From assembly GCA_047601665.1 (NCBI GenBank), contig JASGIT010000001.1, forward strand, positions 2,356,001-2,420,000: a stretch of DNA of 64,000 nucleotides, given 5' to 3'. The stretch is from JASGIT01 sp047601665 (GTDB lineage: Bacteria > Pseudomonadota > Gammaproteobacteria > Burkholderiales > Burkholderiaceae_C). The position numbers and the translations under genes are program-made. Below are positions 26,767 to 35,406 of this stretch, piece after piece. The notes beneath the pieces were generated by a model. The model worked only from the letters and a program-made list of their open reading frames with translations. It was not told where the DNA came from and ran no database searches. The stretch's first letter is position 1; each line of letters opens with the position of its first letter.

Positions 26767-26772
26767 TATAAT
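26767..26772 (+). promoter_or_regulatory. -10 box of tRNA-Ser promoter
   Basis: TATAAT within CTTGCTATAATCG, 18 bases before the tRNA. The same CTTGCTATAAT occurs before the next tRNA. Confidence 0.6.
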
Positions 26773-26789
26773 CGTTGTTTCGACGCTGC

Positions 26790-26882
<93 letters not shown>

Positions 26883-26911
26883 ATTTTTTCTGGAAAGCGT
26901 TGAAATCTTGC

Positions 26912-26917
26912 TATAAT
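26912..26917 (+). promoter_or_regulatory. -10 box of tRNA-Arg promoter
   Basis: TATAAT in CTTGCTATAATGC, 10 bases before the tRNA. It shares an 11-base identity with the tRNA-Ser promoter, so each tRNA may be transcribed from its own start. Confidence 0.55.
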
Positions 26918-26927
26918 GCAAGGCTTA

Positions 26928-27004
26928 GCGGCTGTAGCTCAGCTGGATAGAGTACTTGGCTACGAACCAAGGGGTCGTGGGTTCGATTCCTGCCAGCCGC
27001 ACCA
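26928..27004 (+). tRNA. tRNA-Arg (anticodon ACG)
   Basis: 77-nt tRNA. Acceptor stem GCGGCTG/CAGCCGC, anticodon stem CTTGG/CCAAG with loop CTACGAA (anticodon ACG, normally deaminated to ICG), T-arm with TTCGATT, discriminator A and encoded CCA. Confidence 0.95.
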
Positions 27005-27009
27005 AACGT

Positions 27010-27043
27010 AAAGCCCTGGAACTGAAAGGTTCCAGGGCTTTTT
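27010..27043 (+). terminator. Intrinsic terminator after tRNA-Arg
   Basis: The stem AAAGCCCTGGAAC...GTTCCAGGGCTTT runs into a T stretch, directly after the tRNA and 20 bases before greB. Confidence 0.85.
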
Positions 27044-27062
27044 CGTTACTGGAGACAAAACC

Positions 27063-27617
27063 ATGAGCAAAGCCTTCACCAAGGAATCCGATGGCGATGA
27101 CAGCGACGAGGTGGCGCTGCCGCCCTTGCCCGCAGGCGGCAAGAACTACATCACGCCCCAAGGCTACGCGCGCCTGCGTGGCGAACTGCTCGACCTGATC
27201 GACAACGAGCGGCCCAAGGTGGTGGAGGTGGTGCATTGGGCCGCAAGCAATGGCGACCGTTCCGAGAATGGCGACTATCTCTACGGCAAAAAGCGCTTGC
27301 GCGAGATCGACCGGCGTATCCGCTTTTTGACCAAGCGTCTGGAGATTGCCGAGGTCGTAGACCCGGCGGTGCACGCGGGCAGCGACCAGGTGTTTTTTGG
27401 CGCGACGGTGACCTATGTGGACGACGAGGGCGCGGAGCGCACGGTGTCCATCATGGGCATAGACGAGGCCGATAGCGCCGCAGGGCAGGTCAGCTGGATA
27501 TCCCCCGTGGCGCGTGCGTTGCTCAAGGCGCGCGAAGGGGACGAGGTGCAATTGCCCACGCCAGGCGGTATGCGTATGCTGGAGATCGTGGCGGTGCGCT
27601 ACCCGCCCAAAGCCTGA
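27063..27617 (+). CDS. greB: Transcript cleavage factor GreB
   Basis: 184 residues. An N-terminal coiled coil (ITPQGYARLRGELLDLIDNERPKVVEVVHWAASNGDRSENGDYLYGKKRLREIDRRIRFLTKRLE) has the acidic tip DRSENGDY that reaches the RNA polymerase active site. A C-terminal FKBP-like domain follows (VFFGATVTYVDDEGAE...ISPVARALLKAREGDEV). It rescues backtracked polymerase. The N-terminus is about 20 residues longer and more acidic than usual. Convergent with spoT, 2 bases apart. Confidence 0.93.
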   Translation: MSKAFTKESDGDDSDEVALPPLPAGGKNYITPQGYARLRGELLDLIDNERPKVVEVVHWAASNGDRSENGDYLYGKKRLREIDRRIRFLTKRLEIAEVVDPAVHAGSDQVFFGATVTYVDDEGAERTVSIMGIDEADSAAGQVSWISPVARALLKAREGDEVQLPTPGGMRMLEIVAVRYPPKA

Positions 27618-27619
27618 GC

Positions 27620-29872
27620 TTATTGAGGAAGGATGCGCTCGGCGCGCAGCACGGCCTGGGTGCGGCGCAGGTTGCGCAGCGTGGCTTCCAGGTGGGCGAG
27701 GTCGTGCGTGGCGATGACGAAGCGCAGATCGCCGGTTTCCATCGCGGTCTCGTTGTCCATGTCCACGTGCACGATGTCGGCCTCGGCGTTTGCGAGTTCA
27801 GAGGCCACGCGGGCCAGTACGCCCTTGCCGTTGTGCACGGTGACGACGATGCCTGTCTCGAACAGGCGCGTGGGCTCATCGCTCCAGTCGACGGCGATGA
27901 AGCGCTCGCTGTCCTTGTGCTGCAGGCGCTTGGCGACGTTGCATTCGGCGCGGTGCACCACCAGGCCCTCGCCCCGGCCCAGGTAGCCGACGATGGCGTC
28001 GCCCGGCACGGGGCGGCAGCAGGGCGCGAACTTGACCGAGGCGTTTTCGCTGCCGTCGAGCGTGACCGCGCCTTGCGACACGCTCTCGTGCGAGGTGTAG
28101 CGCTCGCGCGTCATCAGCAGCGCGTCGGGCCGGTGGCCATGCTCGGCCAGCAAGACCATCAGCCGCTTGGCGACGATGCTGGCAATGCGTTTGCCCAGGC
28201 CGATGTCGGTCATCAACTCGGCGCGCGTGCGGTTGCCGGTAAAGCGCAGCAGCTTGTCCCACAGCGGCTGGTTGGCGGCGTCGCTGGGCGGCAATTGCTC
28301 GATGCCTTCCGCGCGCAAGGCCTGGGCCAGCAGCTTTTCGCCCAGGTGGGCCGACTCGCTCTGCGCCAGGGTCTTGAGGTAATGGCGAATCTTGGAACGC
28401 GCGCGCCCTGTGCGCACGAAGCCCAGCCAGGCCGGGTTGGGCGTGGAGACGGGCGCGGTGATGACCTCGATCACGTCGCCGTTCTTCAGTTCGGTGCGCA
28501 GCGGCACGGGCTCGCCGTTGATCTTGGCGGCCGTGGTGCGGTCGCCCACGTTGCTGTGGATGGCGTAGGCAAAATCCACCACCGTCGCGCCGCGCGGCAG
28601 GGCCATGATCTGGCTCTTGGGCGTGAAGACGTAGACCGCGTCGGGGAACAGGTCCACCTTCACGTGGTCCCAGAACTCCGCCGCGTCGCGCGTTTCGTCC
28701 TGGATGTCGAGCAGCGATTGCAGCCACTTGGTGCCCAGGCGCTCGGCGGCGGAGCCGTGGGCGTCCTGCGCCTTGTAGAGCCAGTGCGCGGCCACGCCGG
28801 CTTCGGCCACCACGTGCATTTCGTCGGTGCGCATCTGGAATTCGATGTTGATGCCCGAGGGCCCCACGAGCGTGGTGTGCAGCGACTGGTAGCCGTTGAG
28901 CTTGGCGATGGCGATGTGGTCCTTGAACCGGCCCGGCACGGGCTTGTACATCTGGTGCAGCACGCCCAGGGCGGTGTAGCAGTCCGTCACCGTGGGCACG
29001 ATGACGCGGAAGCCGTAGATGTCCGTCACCTGCGCAAAGCTCAGGTGCTTGATCGCCATCTTCTTGTAGATGGCGTAGAGCGTTTTTTCACGGCCCGCCA
29101 AGCGCACTTTCATGCCGATGCGGTGAAAGGCCGCGTCCACCTCGGTCTGCACCTTCTGGATGAGATCGCGCCGCCGGTTGCGCGATTTCTTCACGGCCTT
29201 GGACAGAATGGCGTGGCGCCAGGGGTGCAGGTGGCGGAAGGACAATTCCTGCAGTTCGCGGTAGGTCTGGTTCAGGCCCAGGCGGTGGGCGATGGGGGCG
29301 TAGATCTCCAGCGTCTCGGACGAAATGCGAGCCCATTTGCTGCGCGGCATGTCCGACATGGTGCGCATGTTGTGCGTGCGGTCGGCCAGCTTGATGAGGA
29401 TGACGCGCACGTCGCGCGCCATGGCCAGCAGCATTTTGCGGAAGGACTCGGCCTGGTTTTCTTCGCGCGTATTGAATTGCAGTTTGTCGAGCTTGGTCAG
29501 CCCGTCCACCAGTTCGGCCACGGGGGCGCCGAAGCGGTCGATCAGATCGGATTTGGTCACGCCGCAGTCTTCCATCGCGTCGTGCAGCAACGCGGCCATC
29601 AGGGCCTGTGCGTCGAGCTTCCAGGTGGCGCACTGCGCGGCCACGGCGATGGGGTGGGTGATGTAGGGCTCGCCGCTGTTGCGCAACTGGCCCAGGTGGG
29701 CCTCGTCGGCGAAGCGGTAGGCCTGGCGTACCTGTTCGATGCTCGCGGCGTCGAGATAGCCGAGGTTTTCGGTGAGCGCGGCAAAGCTGGCCGCGGCGGC
29801 ATTGGCCGCCGCGACCGATGCGCTGGCCGGATTGGGGTCAGTGGCAGTGTGCGAAGGCAGGGCCGCGTTCAT
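27620..29872 (-). CDS. spoT: Bifunctional (p)ppGpp synthetase/hydrolase
   Basis: 750 residues from the ATG at 29870-29872. HD hydrolase domain (YITHPIAVAAQ, then ALLHDAMED with the HD pair intact), RelA/SpoT synthetase domain (GREKTLYAIYKKM, DIYGFRVIVPTVTDCYTALGVLH, LNGYQSLHTTLVG), TGS (VYVFTPKSQIMALPRGATVVDFAYAIHS), helical and ACT domains (GIVVTVHNGKGVLARVASELANAEADI). Both activities look intact. It controls the stringent response. Downstream of gmk and rpoZ, the conserved order, but a strong terminator stands between rpoZ and spoT. Confidence 0.93.
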   Translation of the reverse strand: MNAALPSHTATDPNPASASVAAANAAAASFAALTENLGYLDAASIEQVRQAYRFADEAHLGQLRNSGEPYITHPIAVAAQCATWKLDAQALMAALLHDAMEDCGVTKSDLIDRFGAPVAELVDGLTKLDKLQFNTREENQAESFRKMLLAMARDVRVILIKLADRTHNMRTMSDMPRSKWARISSETLEIYAPIAHRLGLNQTYRELQELSFRHLHPWRHAILSKAVKKSRNRRRDLIQKVQTEVDAAFHRIGMKVRLAGREKTLYAIYKKMAIKHLSFAQVTDIYGFRVIVPTVTDCYTALGVLHQMYKPVPGRFKDHIAIAKLNGYQSLHTTLVGPSGINIEFQMRTDEMHVVAEAGVAAHWLYKAQDAHGSAAERLGTKWLQSLLDIQDETRDAAEFWDHVKVDLFPDAVYVFTPKSQIMALPRGATVVDFAYAIHSNVGDRTTAAKINGEPVPLRTELKNGDVIEVITAPVSTPNPAWLGFVRTGRARSKIRHYLKTLAQSESAHLGEKLLAQALRAEGIEQLPPSDAANQPLWDKLLRFTGNRTRAELMTDIGLGKRIASIVAKRLMVLLAEHGHRPDALLMTRERYTSHESVSQGAVTLDGSENASVKFAPCCRPVPGDAIVGYLGRGEGLVVHRAECNVAKRLQHKDSERFIAVDWSDEPTRLFETGIVVTVHNGKGVLARVASELANAEADIVHVDMDNETAMETGDLRFVIATHDLAHLEATLRNLRRTQAVLRAERILPQ

Positions 29873-29912
29873 GGTCTTTAATGTAGCGCGGAGCAGGCTT
29901 AGGGATGGTGAA

Positions 29913-29943
29913 GGCAAAAAAAAGCACCGCTGGGCGGTGCTTT
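29913..29943 (-). terminator. Intrinsic terminator between rpoZ and spoT
   Basis: On the minus strand the stem AAAGCACCGC-cca-GCGGTGCTTT is followed by eight T residues in all. It lies 22 bases after the rpoZ stop and 40 bases before the spoT start. Confidence 0.85.
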
Positions 29944-29965
29944 ATATGGGCTGGAGTTGTGGAGC

Positions 29966-30169
29966 TCAGCCCGGGACTTTCTTGAGCATTTCGAGGCCGA
30001 CCTTGCCATCGGCAATTTCGCGCAGCGCCGTCACGGCGGGCTTGTTGCGGCTCTCGATCTTGGGAGCGTGGCCCTGGCTCAGCATACGCGCGCGGTACGT
30101 GGCGGCCAGCACGAGCTGGAAACGGTTGGGAATCTGCTCCAGGCAGTCTTCGACGGTGATGCGTGCCAT
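29966..30169 (-). CDS. rpoZ: RNA polymerase omega subunit
   Basis: 67 residues from the ATG of MARITVEDCLEQIPNRFQL; an upstream in-frame extension is rejected. The segment LVLAATYRARMLSQG followed by NKPAVTALREIADGKVGLEML is the conserved RpoZ core that wraps the beta-prime tail. It starts 19 bases after gmk, the standard gmk-rpoZ pairing. Confidence 0.95.
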   Translation of the reverse strand: MARITVEDCLEQIPNRFQLVLAATYRARMLSQGHAPKIESRNKPAVTALREIADGKVGLEMLKKVPG

Positions 30170-30188
30170 CGGGGTTCTCCAGGGGAAA

Positions 30189-30809
30189 TCAGGTGAGATT
30201 GAGCGATTCGAAGGTGCTGGCCCTGGCGCGGCGTTGGGCCGCGTACTTGAGGCGCTGGGCATGAACGATGGCTTTCAGGTCGAAAAGCGCGCGCTCGAAC
30301 AATTCGTTGATTATAACGAAGTCGAATTTCTGCACCTGGGCCATTTCGTGCGCGGCATTCTGCAGGCGGCGCTCGATCACCTCGGCCGAATCCTCGCCGC
30401 GCCGCTCCAGGCGCGAGCGCAACTCTTCCCAACTGGGGGGAAGAATGAAGATCAGCACCGCGTTGGCGAACGCCTGCTTGATCTGCTGCGCGCCCTGGAA
30501 GTCGATTTCGAGCACGATGTCCGCGCCCTGGGCGATGCGGTCTTCGATCGCTTTCTTGGACGTGCCGTAGCGGTTGCCGTGCACATTGGCCCATTCCACG
30601 AACGTGTGGTTGGCCACCATCGTGTCGAACTCTTGCTCGGACGCGAAGAAATACTCGCGCCCGTGTTTTTCCTGGCCGCGCGGCGCGCGCGTGGTGTGCG
30701 AAACGGAGCGGTGCGCCTGCGAATCAAGTTCCAGCAGCGCCTTCACGAGCGTGGACTTGCCTGCGCCGCTGGGGGCGGAGACTACGAACAGATTGCCAGG
30801 GTAATCCAT
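30189..30809 (-). CDS. gmk: Guanylate kinase
   Basis: 206 residues. P-loop SAPSGAGKSTL near 11-21, GMP-binding THTTRAPR-type motif (SVSHTTRAPRGQEKHGREYFF), and LEIDFQGAQQIKQAF. It phosphorylates GMP to GDP, feeding GTP and (p)ppGpp pools, which fits its place before rpoZ and spoT. Usual length. Confidence 0.95.
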   Translation of the reverse strand: MDYPGNLFVVSAPSGAGKSTLVKALLELDSQAHRSVSHTTRAPRGQEKHGREYFFASEQEFDTMVANHTFVEWANVHGNRYGTSKKAIEDRIAQGADIVLEIDFQGAQQIKQAFANAVLIFILPPSWEELRSRLERRGEDSAEVIERRLQNAAHEMAQVQKFDFVIINELFERALFDLKAIVHAQRLKYAAQRRARASTFESLNLT

Positions 30810-30825
30810 GCGGGATGTGCTCCGA

Positions 30826-30843
30826 TTGCTATCAAAACAGGAT
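30826..30843 (+). repeat. Fragment of the dispersed repeat
   Basis: GATTGCTATCAAAACAGG matches only the right end (GCTATCAAAACAGGAG) of the dyad repeat, between the gmk start and the yicC stop. Confidence 0.5.
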
Positions 30844-30847
30844 TATC

Positions 30848-31759
30848 TCATTCGATGTTCTGCACCTGCTCCCGCATCTGCTCGATCAGCACCTTCATGT
30901 CCACGCTGATGCGCGTGAGTTCCAGCGCGGCGGACTTGGAGCCTAGGGTGTTGGCCTCGCGGTGCAGTTCCTGGATCAGGAAGTCGAGGCGTTTGCCGAT
31001 TTCGCCGCCTTTCTTGAGCAGGCGCTCGATTTCATCGAGGTGCGAGGCCAGGCGCGTGAGCTCCTCGGCCACGTCAATGCGGATGGCGAAGGCGGTGGCC
31101 TCCGTCAGAGCGCGGTCTTGCGCGGCTTCGGGGGCTGCCGCGCCTTCGGCCAGGTGCATGGCTTCTTTCCAGCGTTCCATGAAGCGCTGGCGTTGCTGTT
31201 CGACCAGTTGAGGCACCAGCGGGCCGGCCTGCTGGGCAAGGGCGCGCAGTTGGGCTATGCGGTCTTGCAGCATCGCGGCTAGGCGCGCGCCTTCGCGGGC
31301 GCGGGCGGCGAGCAGGGCGGTGAGGGCCTGCTCGGCCAGGGCGGGGGCGACGGCGTGCCAGTCTTCGCCGCCGCGCGCGCTGGTGCTGCCGCACAGGCGC
31401 AGCGCGTCGGCCACGCTCAGGGGCTGGGCCTGGGGCAGCCAGGCCTTGACGGCGTCCTGCAGGCCGTTCAGGCGCTGCAGCGTGGCGGGAGAGGGGGCGG
31501 GCAGGGCGCTGGCGTCTTCGCTGTCGATGGCGGCGCGCAGTTCCACCTTGCCGCGCTTGAGCTGGGCGGTGAGCAGGGCGCGCAGCGCGGGTTCCTGCGC
31601 GCGCAACTCGTCGGGCAGGCGGAAGGAGAGGTCCAGGAAACGGCTGTTGACGGAGCGGATTTCCAGCCCCAGGCGGTGCGCGCGCAGGGGGGCTTCCGTG
31701 CCTTCGGCGGGGGCGCCTTGCTGGGCGCTGGCGTAGCCGGTCATGCTGTAAACTGCCAT
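30848..31759 (-). CDS. yicC: YicC-family endoribonuclease-like protein
   Basis: 303 residues. It opens with MAVYSMTGYASAQQG (the YicC N-terminal MTGYG/A motif), has a long coiled middle, and ends with the DUF1732 signature GKRLDFLIQELHREANTLGSKSAALELTRISVDMKVLIEQMREQVQNIE. YicC proteins are reported ribonucleases linked to small-RNA turnover. It stands upstream of gmk on the same strand and is divergent from the kinase gene. Confidence 0.9.
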   Translation of the reverse strand: MAVYSMTGYASAQQGAPAEGTEAPLRAHRLGLEIRSVNSRFLDLSFRLPDELRAQEPALRALLTAQLKRGKVELRAAIDSEDASALPAPSPATLQRLNGLQDAVKAWLPQAQPLSVADALRLCGSTSARGGEDWHAVAPALAEQALTALLAARAREGARLAAMLQDRIAQLRALAQQAGPLVPQLVEQQRQRFMERWKEAMHLAEGAAAPEAAQDRALTEATAFAIRIDVAEELTRLASHLDEIERLLKKGGEIGKRLDFLIQELHREANTLGSKSAALELTRISVDMKVLIEQMREQVQNIE

Positions 31760-31834
31760 TGGACTTTTCGATGGTTGCTTGCGATCCCGCGATTATCCGG
31801 GTTCCTTTCACCCCATGCCGCCTCATGCCGCTCC

Positions 31835-32848
31835 ATGTCGTCGCCCAAGCTCAAACCGTCCTCCCTCCCCCCGAACACCATGATTGGCGGCTACCGCGTG
31901 TTGCGCAAGGTGGCCGCGGGCGGTTTTGGCTTGGTGTATCTGGCGGTGGACCGCGAGGGGCAGCAGGTGGCGATCAAGGAATACCTGCCGTCGTCGCTGG
32001 CCACGCGCGCGCAGGGGGAGCTGTCCCCGCAGGTGCCGCCCGAGAAGCTCTCGCTCTACCGGCTGGGGCTCAAGAGTTTTTTTGAGGAAGGCCGCTCGCT
32101 GGCGCAGATTTCGCACGCCTCGGTGGTCAGCGTGCTCAATTTCTTCCGCGAGAACGAAACCGTCTACATGGTGATGAACTACCTGGAGGGCGCGACCCTG
32201 CAGGATTTCATCGTCACCGCGCGCGACCTGAAGACGCAGAAGGTGTTCCGCGAATCCACCATCCGCTCGCTGTTCGACGAGGTACTGCGCGGCCTGCGCA
32301 TCGTGCACCAGCACAAGATGCTGCACCTGGACATCAAGCCGGCCAACATTTTCATCACCGACGACAACCGCGCCGTGATGATCGACTTCGGCGCGGCGCG
32401 CGAGGTGCTGTCCAAAGAGGGCAATTTCGTTCGCCCCATGTACACGCCCGGCTTTGCCGCGCCCGAGATGTACCGGCGCGACGCGGGCCTGGGCCCGTGG
32501 ACGGACATTTACGCCATCGGGGCCTGCATGTACGCCTGTATGCAGGGCTTTCCGCCCACCGAGGCCACGCAGCGCGTGCCCAAGGACCGGCTGCCGCAGG
32601 CGCTGGCCAAGTTGCGCGGCGTGTATTCCGACAACCTGATCGAGGTGGTGGAGTGGTGCATGGAGCGCGACCCGCTGTCGCGCCCGCAGTCGGTGTTCGC
32701 GCTGCAGAAGGAGCTCTCCCGCGAGGGCGAGCGCCGCTACACCAAGCTCAGCATGGCCGAGAAGATGCGGATGCAGATCGACACGCTGGTGACGGACACC
32801 CGCAAGACCGTGCAGAAAGCGGGCGGGGCCACGCGCTTTGGCAAGTAG
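31835..32848 (+). CDS. Serine/threonine protein kinase
   Basis: 337 residues from the ATG at 31835. Gly-rich loop KVAAGGFGLVY (25-35), catalytic Lys48 in VAIKEYL, catalytic loop HLDIKPANIF (HLD in place of HRD; Asp166, Lys168, Asn171), DFG at 184-186, and the APE-like AAPEMY. The C-terminal 60 residues form a basic tail without a membrane helix, so it is cytoplasmic. A PP2C phosphatase gene follows, giving a kinase/phosphatase pair next to rph-rdgB-hemW. The stop codon TAG (32846-32848) lies partly inside the left arm of a 266-bp inverted-repeat element. Confidence 0.92.
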   Translation: MSSPKLKPSSLPPNTMIGGYRVLRKVAAGGFGLVYLAVDREGQQVAIKEYLPSSLATRAQGELSPQVPPEKLSLYRLGLKSFFEEGRSLAQISHASVVSVLNFFRENETVYMVMNYLEGATLQDFIVTARDLKTQKVFRESTIRSLFDEVLRGLRIVHQHKMLHLDIKPANIFITDDNRAVMIDFGAAREVLSKEGNFVRPMYTPGFAAPEMYRRDAGLGPWTDIYAIGACMYACMQGFPPTEATQRVPKDRLPQALAKLRGVYSDNLIEVVEWCMERDPLSRPQSVFALQKELSREGERRYTKLSMAEKMRMQIDTLVTDTRKTVQKAGGATRFGK

Positions 32849-33112
32849 GGCCTGTTAACGCCATGCAAGAGGTCGCGAAGCTCACCACAGCCCGCCCATC
32901 AAGGCGCGAGACGCCGTGCGTGCGTCCGCACGCACCAGGAGCGCAACGCCGAGGGGCGGGCTGTGGTGAGCTTCCCTTCGGGTTGCCGCGCAAAGGGGCC
33001 GTCTGCGGCGTTGCCCGCGCTTGCAAGGCGCCAGCCTTGCGGCGCGCGTGCGCCTTGCATCCAGCCCCTTTGCGAGGCAACGCGATCCCCTTGCATGGCG
33101 TTAACAGGCCCT
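32847..33112. repeat. 266-bp nested inverted-repeat element between kinase and PP2C genes
   Basis: The ends are a perfect 23-bp inverted repeat (32847-32869 and 33090-33112; GGGCCTGTTAAC at the tip). Inside are a perfect 21-bp inverted repeat (32877-32897 with 32954-32974), a 9-bp hairpin GTGCGTGCG-tc-CGCACGCAC (32916-32935), an 18-bp pair with one mismatch (32982-32999 with 33064-33081), and GCAAGGC-gcca-GCCTTGC (33023-33040). No gene is seen. It could be a MITE or REP-like element, and it would fold strongly in the kinase-phosphatase transcript. Confidence 0.85.
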
Positions 33113-33113
33113 T

Positions 33114-34025
33114 ATGAAGTTCTCGGTATTCCAGACCAGCCGCCGCGGCGGGCGCGTGAAGAACGAAGACCGCATGGGCTACTGCTACACGCGCGGGTCG
33201 GCGCTGTTCGTGCTGGCCGACGGCATGGGCGGGCACCCCGAGGGCGAGGTGGCCGCGCAGCTGGCGTTGCAGGCCGTGTCCGCGCTGTTCCAGCGCCAGG
33301 CGCGGCCCCGGCTGCCGGACGTGCGTGCGTTTTTGTCCGAGGCGGTGCTGGCCGCGCAGCAGCAGCTCCTGCGCTATGCGGGCGACAAGGCCCTGCTCGA
33401 CAACCCCCGCACCACCCTGGTCGCCGCCGTGGTGCAGGACGGCTGCGCGCAGTGGGTGCACTGCGGCGATTCGCGCCTGTACCTGGTACGCGGCGGCGCG
33501 CTGCTGGCGCGCACGCAGGACCATTCGTATGCCGAGCTGCGCCGCATGGGCAATACCGGCCATGAGGGCGTGAACCGCAGCGTGCTGTTCTCGTGCCTGG
33601 GCTCGCCCGTGCGGCCCCATTACGACCTGGCCGACCCGGTGCCGCTGGCGCAGGGCGATCGCATTCTGCTGTGCTCCGACGGGCTGTGGTCCAGCGTGAG
33701 CGACGAGGTCATCGCGCACGAACTGGGCCGCCACGTGGTGGCCCAGGCCGTGCCCGAGCTGGTGGAGCAGGCGCTGCGCACCGCGCGCGAGCACAGCGAC
33801 AACGTGACCGCCGTCGCGCTCGAATGGCAGTTGCCCGCGCCGGATGCGGTGGCGGATTTCGCCTCCACCATCTCCACCGAAAGCATGGGCGACGGCGTGT
33901 TCGAATCCACCATGCAGGCCGGGCCCGCCGACGCCATCGTCGATGACCTGGACGACGAGGCGATCGAGCGCTCCATCGCCGAAATCAACGAGGCCATACG
34001 CCGCACTGCCGCGCGGCGGGCTTGA
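33114..34025 (+). CDS. PP2C-family protein phosphatase
   Basis: 303 residues. Metal-dependent PP2C motifs: RVKNEDRMG near residue 15, LFVLADGMGGHPEGE, VHCGDSRLYLVRGG, ILLCSDGLWSSVSDE and HSDNVTAVALE. The catalytic domain ends near residue 235; an acidic tail of about 65 residues follows. It likely reverses the upstream kinase. The ATG begins two bases after the right end of the inverted-repeat element, so its ribosome site (ACAGG) lies inside the repeat arm. Confidence 0.92.
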   Translation: MKFSVFQTSRRGGRVKNEDRMGYCYTRGSALFVLADGMGGHPEGEVAAQLALQAVSALFQRQARPRLPDVRAFLSEAVLAAQQQLLRYAGDKALLDNPRTTLVAAVVQDGCAQWVHCGDSRLYLVRGGALLARTQDHSYAELRRMGNTGHEGVNRSVLFSCLGSPVRPHYDLADPVPLAQGDRILLCSDGLWSSVSDEVIAHELGRHVVAQAVPELVEQALRTAREHSDNVTAVALEWQLPAPDAVADFASTISTESMGDGVFESTMQAGPADAIVDDLDDEAIERSIAEINEAIRRTAARRA

Positions 34026-34035
34026 AGGAACCCTT

Positions 34036-34761
34036 ATGACTTTTGAACGCACCAGCGGCCGCGCCGCCGACCAACTGCGCCCCGTGCGCATCACCCGCCG
34101 CTACACCATCCACGCCGAGGGCTCGGTGCTGATCGAATTCGGCAACACCCACGTGCTCTGCACCGCTTCGGTCGAGGAAAAAGTGCCGCCGCACCAGCGC
34201 GGCAGCGGCGAAGGCTGGGTGACCGCCGAATACGGCATGTTGCCCCGCGCCACGCACACGCGCGGCAGCCGCGAGGCCGCCAAGGGCAAGCAAAGCGGGC
34301 GTACGCAGGAGATCCAGCGCCTGATAGGCCGCAGCCTGCGCGCCGTGTTCGACCTGAAGGCCTTGGGCGAGCGCACCATCCACCTCGACTGCGACGTGAT
34401 CCAGGCCGACGGCGGCACGCGCACCGCCGCCATCACGGGCGCCTTCGTGGCCGCGCAGGATGCGGTGGACTGGCTGATCGCGCAGGGCAAGATCAGCGCG
34501 TCGCCCATCACCGCGCCGGTGGCCGCGATCTCGGTAGGCATCGTGCAGGGCACGCCGCTGCTCGACCTCGAATACGTCGAGGACTCGGCTTGCGACACCG
34601 ACATGAACGTGGTGATGACCGGCGCGGGCCACTACGTCGAGGTGCAGGGCACGGCGGAGGGCGTGGCCTTCACGCGCGCCGAGATGGACCAGCTGCTCGC
34701 GCTGGCCGAAAAAGGCATTGGCGAACTGACCGCGCTGCAGCGCGAAGCACTATCGAAATAA
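34036..34761 (+). CDS. rph: Ribonuclease PH
   Basis: 241 residues from the ATG at 34036, with GAAGGAA nine bases upstream. RNase PH motifs: the opening RPVRITRRYTIHAEGSVLIEFG, then GWVTAEYGMLPRATHTR, RTQEIQRLIGRSLRAVFDL, and DCDVIQADGGTRTAAITGA with the phosphorolytic Asp residues. Trims tRNA 3' ends. Full length, unlike the frameshifted E. coli K-12 copy. Ten bases after the PP2C stop. Confidence 0.95.
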   Translation: MTFERTSGRAADQLRPVRITRRYTIHAEGSVLIEFGNTHVLCTASVEEKVPPHQRGSGEGWVTAEYGMLPRATHTRGSREAAKGKQSGRTQEIQRLIGRSLRAVFDLKALGERTIHLDCDVIQADGGTRTAAITGAFVAAQDAVDWLIAQGKISASPITAPVAAISVGIVQGTPLLDLEYVEDSACDTDMNVVMTGAGHYVEVQGTAEGVAFTRAEMDQLLALAEKGIGELTALQREALSK

Positions 34762-34804
34762 GAGCTGCCAGCGCTTGATACATAAGCGCTGGAGGCCGAT
34801 TTGA
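34762..34804 (-). repeat. Dispersed dyad repeat, copy 4
   Basis: GAGCTGCCAGCGCTTGATAC then ATAAGCGCTGGAGGCCGATT, with both dyad arms intact. It fills the whole gap between rph and rdgB. Confidence 0.85.
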
Positions 34805-34806
34805 CT

Positions 34807-35406
34807 ATGAAAATCGTTCTCGCATCGAACAACCGCGGCAAGCTCGCCGAACTGCAGGCCATGCTCGCGCCGCTGGGCGTGGAGCTGGTGCGCCAGGCCG
34901 ACCTGGGCGTGGGCGAGGCGGAGGAGCCGCACTGCACCTTCGTCGAAAACGCCCTGGCCAAGGCGCGCTTCGCGTCCGAACACACCGGCCTGCCCGCGCT
35001 GGCCGACGACGCGGGCCTGTGCGTCCACGCCTTCGGCGGCCTGCCGGGCGTGGACACCGCTTACTACGCCACCCAGTTCGGCTACGAAAAAGGCGACGAC
35101 ACCAACGTGCGCGCGCTGCTCGAACAGATGGCGGGCATCACCGACCGCCGCGCCGCCATGGTCAGCACCCTGGTGGCCGTGCGCAGCCCGCGCGACCCCG
35201 AGCCGCTGATCGCCGTGGGCCGCGTGCAGGGCGAGATCACGCCCGAGCGGCGTGGCACGGGCGGCTTCGGGTTCGACCCGGTGATGTTCATTCCCGAACT
35301 TGGCAAGACCTTTGCCGAACTGCCGCCCGAGGTGAAGCACGCTCACAGCCACCGGGGCCGTGCAGTGCAACAGATGATGACCCTTCTGCGCGAGCGCTGG
35401 CTTTGA
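34807..35406 (+). CDS. rdgB: RdgB/HAM1-type XTP/dITP pyrophosphatase
   Basis: 199 residues from the ATG at 34807 (MKIVLASNNRGKLAELQ). The family motifs are SNNRGKLAE, FVENALAKARFASEHTGLPALADDAGLCV and GTGGFGFDPVMF. It cleanses the nucleotide pool of ITP, dITP and XTP. Partnered with rph upstream and hemW downstream, a widespread order. Confidence 0.94.
   Translation: MKIVLASNNRGKLAELQAMLAPLGVELVRQADLGVGEAEEPHCTFVENALAKARFASEHTGLPALADDAGLCVHAFGGLPGVDTAYYATQFGYEKGDDTNVRALLEQMAGITDRRAAMVSTLVAVRSPRDPEPLIAVGRVQGEITPERRGTGGFGFDPVMFIPELGKTFAELPPEVKHAHSHRGRAVQQMMTLLRERWL

Noticed and set aside
32849..33113. A small gene between the kinase and PP2C genes
   Set aside because: Open frames here are products of the GC-rich inverted repeats, have no ribosome site and cross the stem structures.
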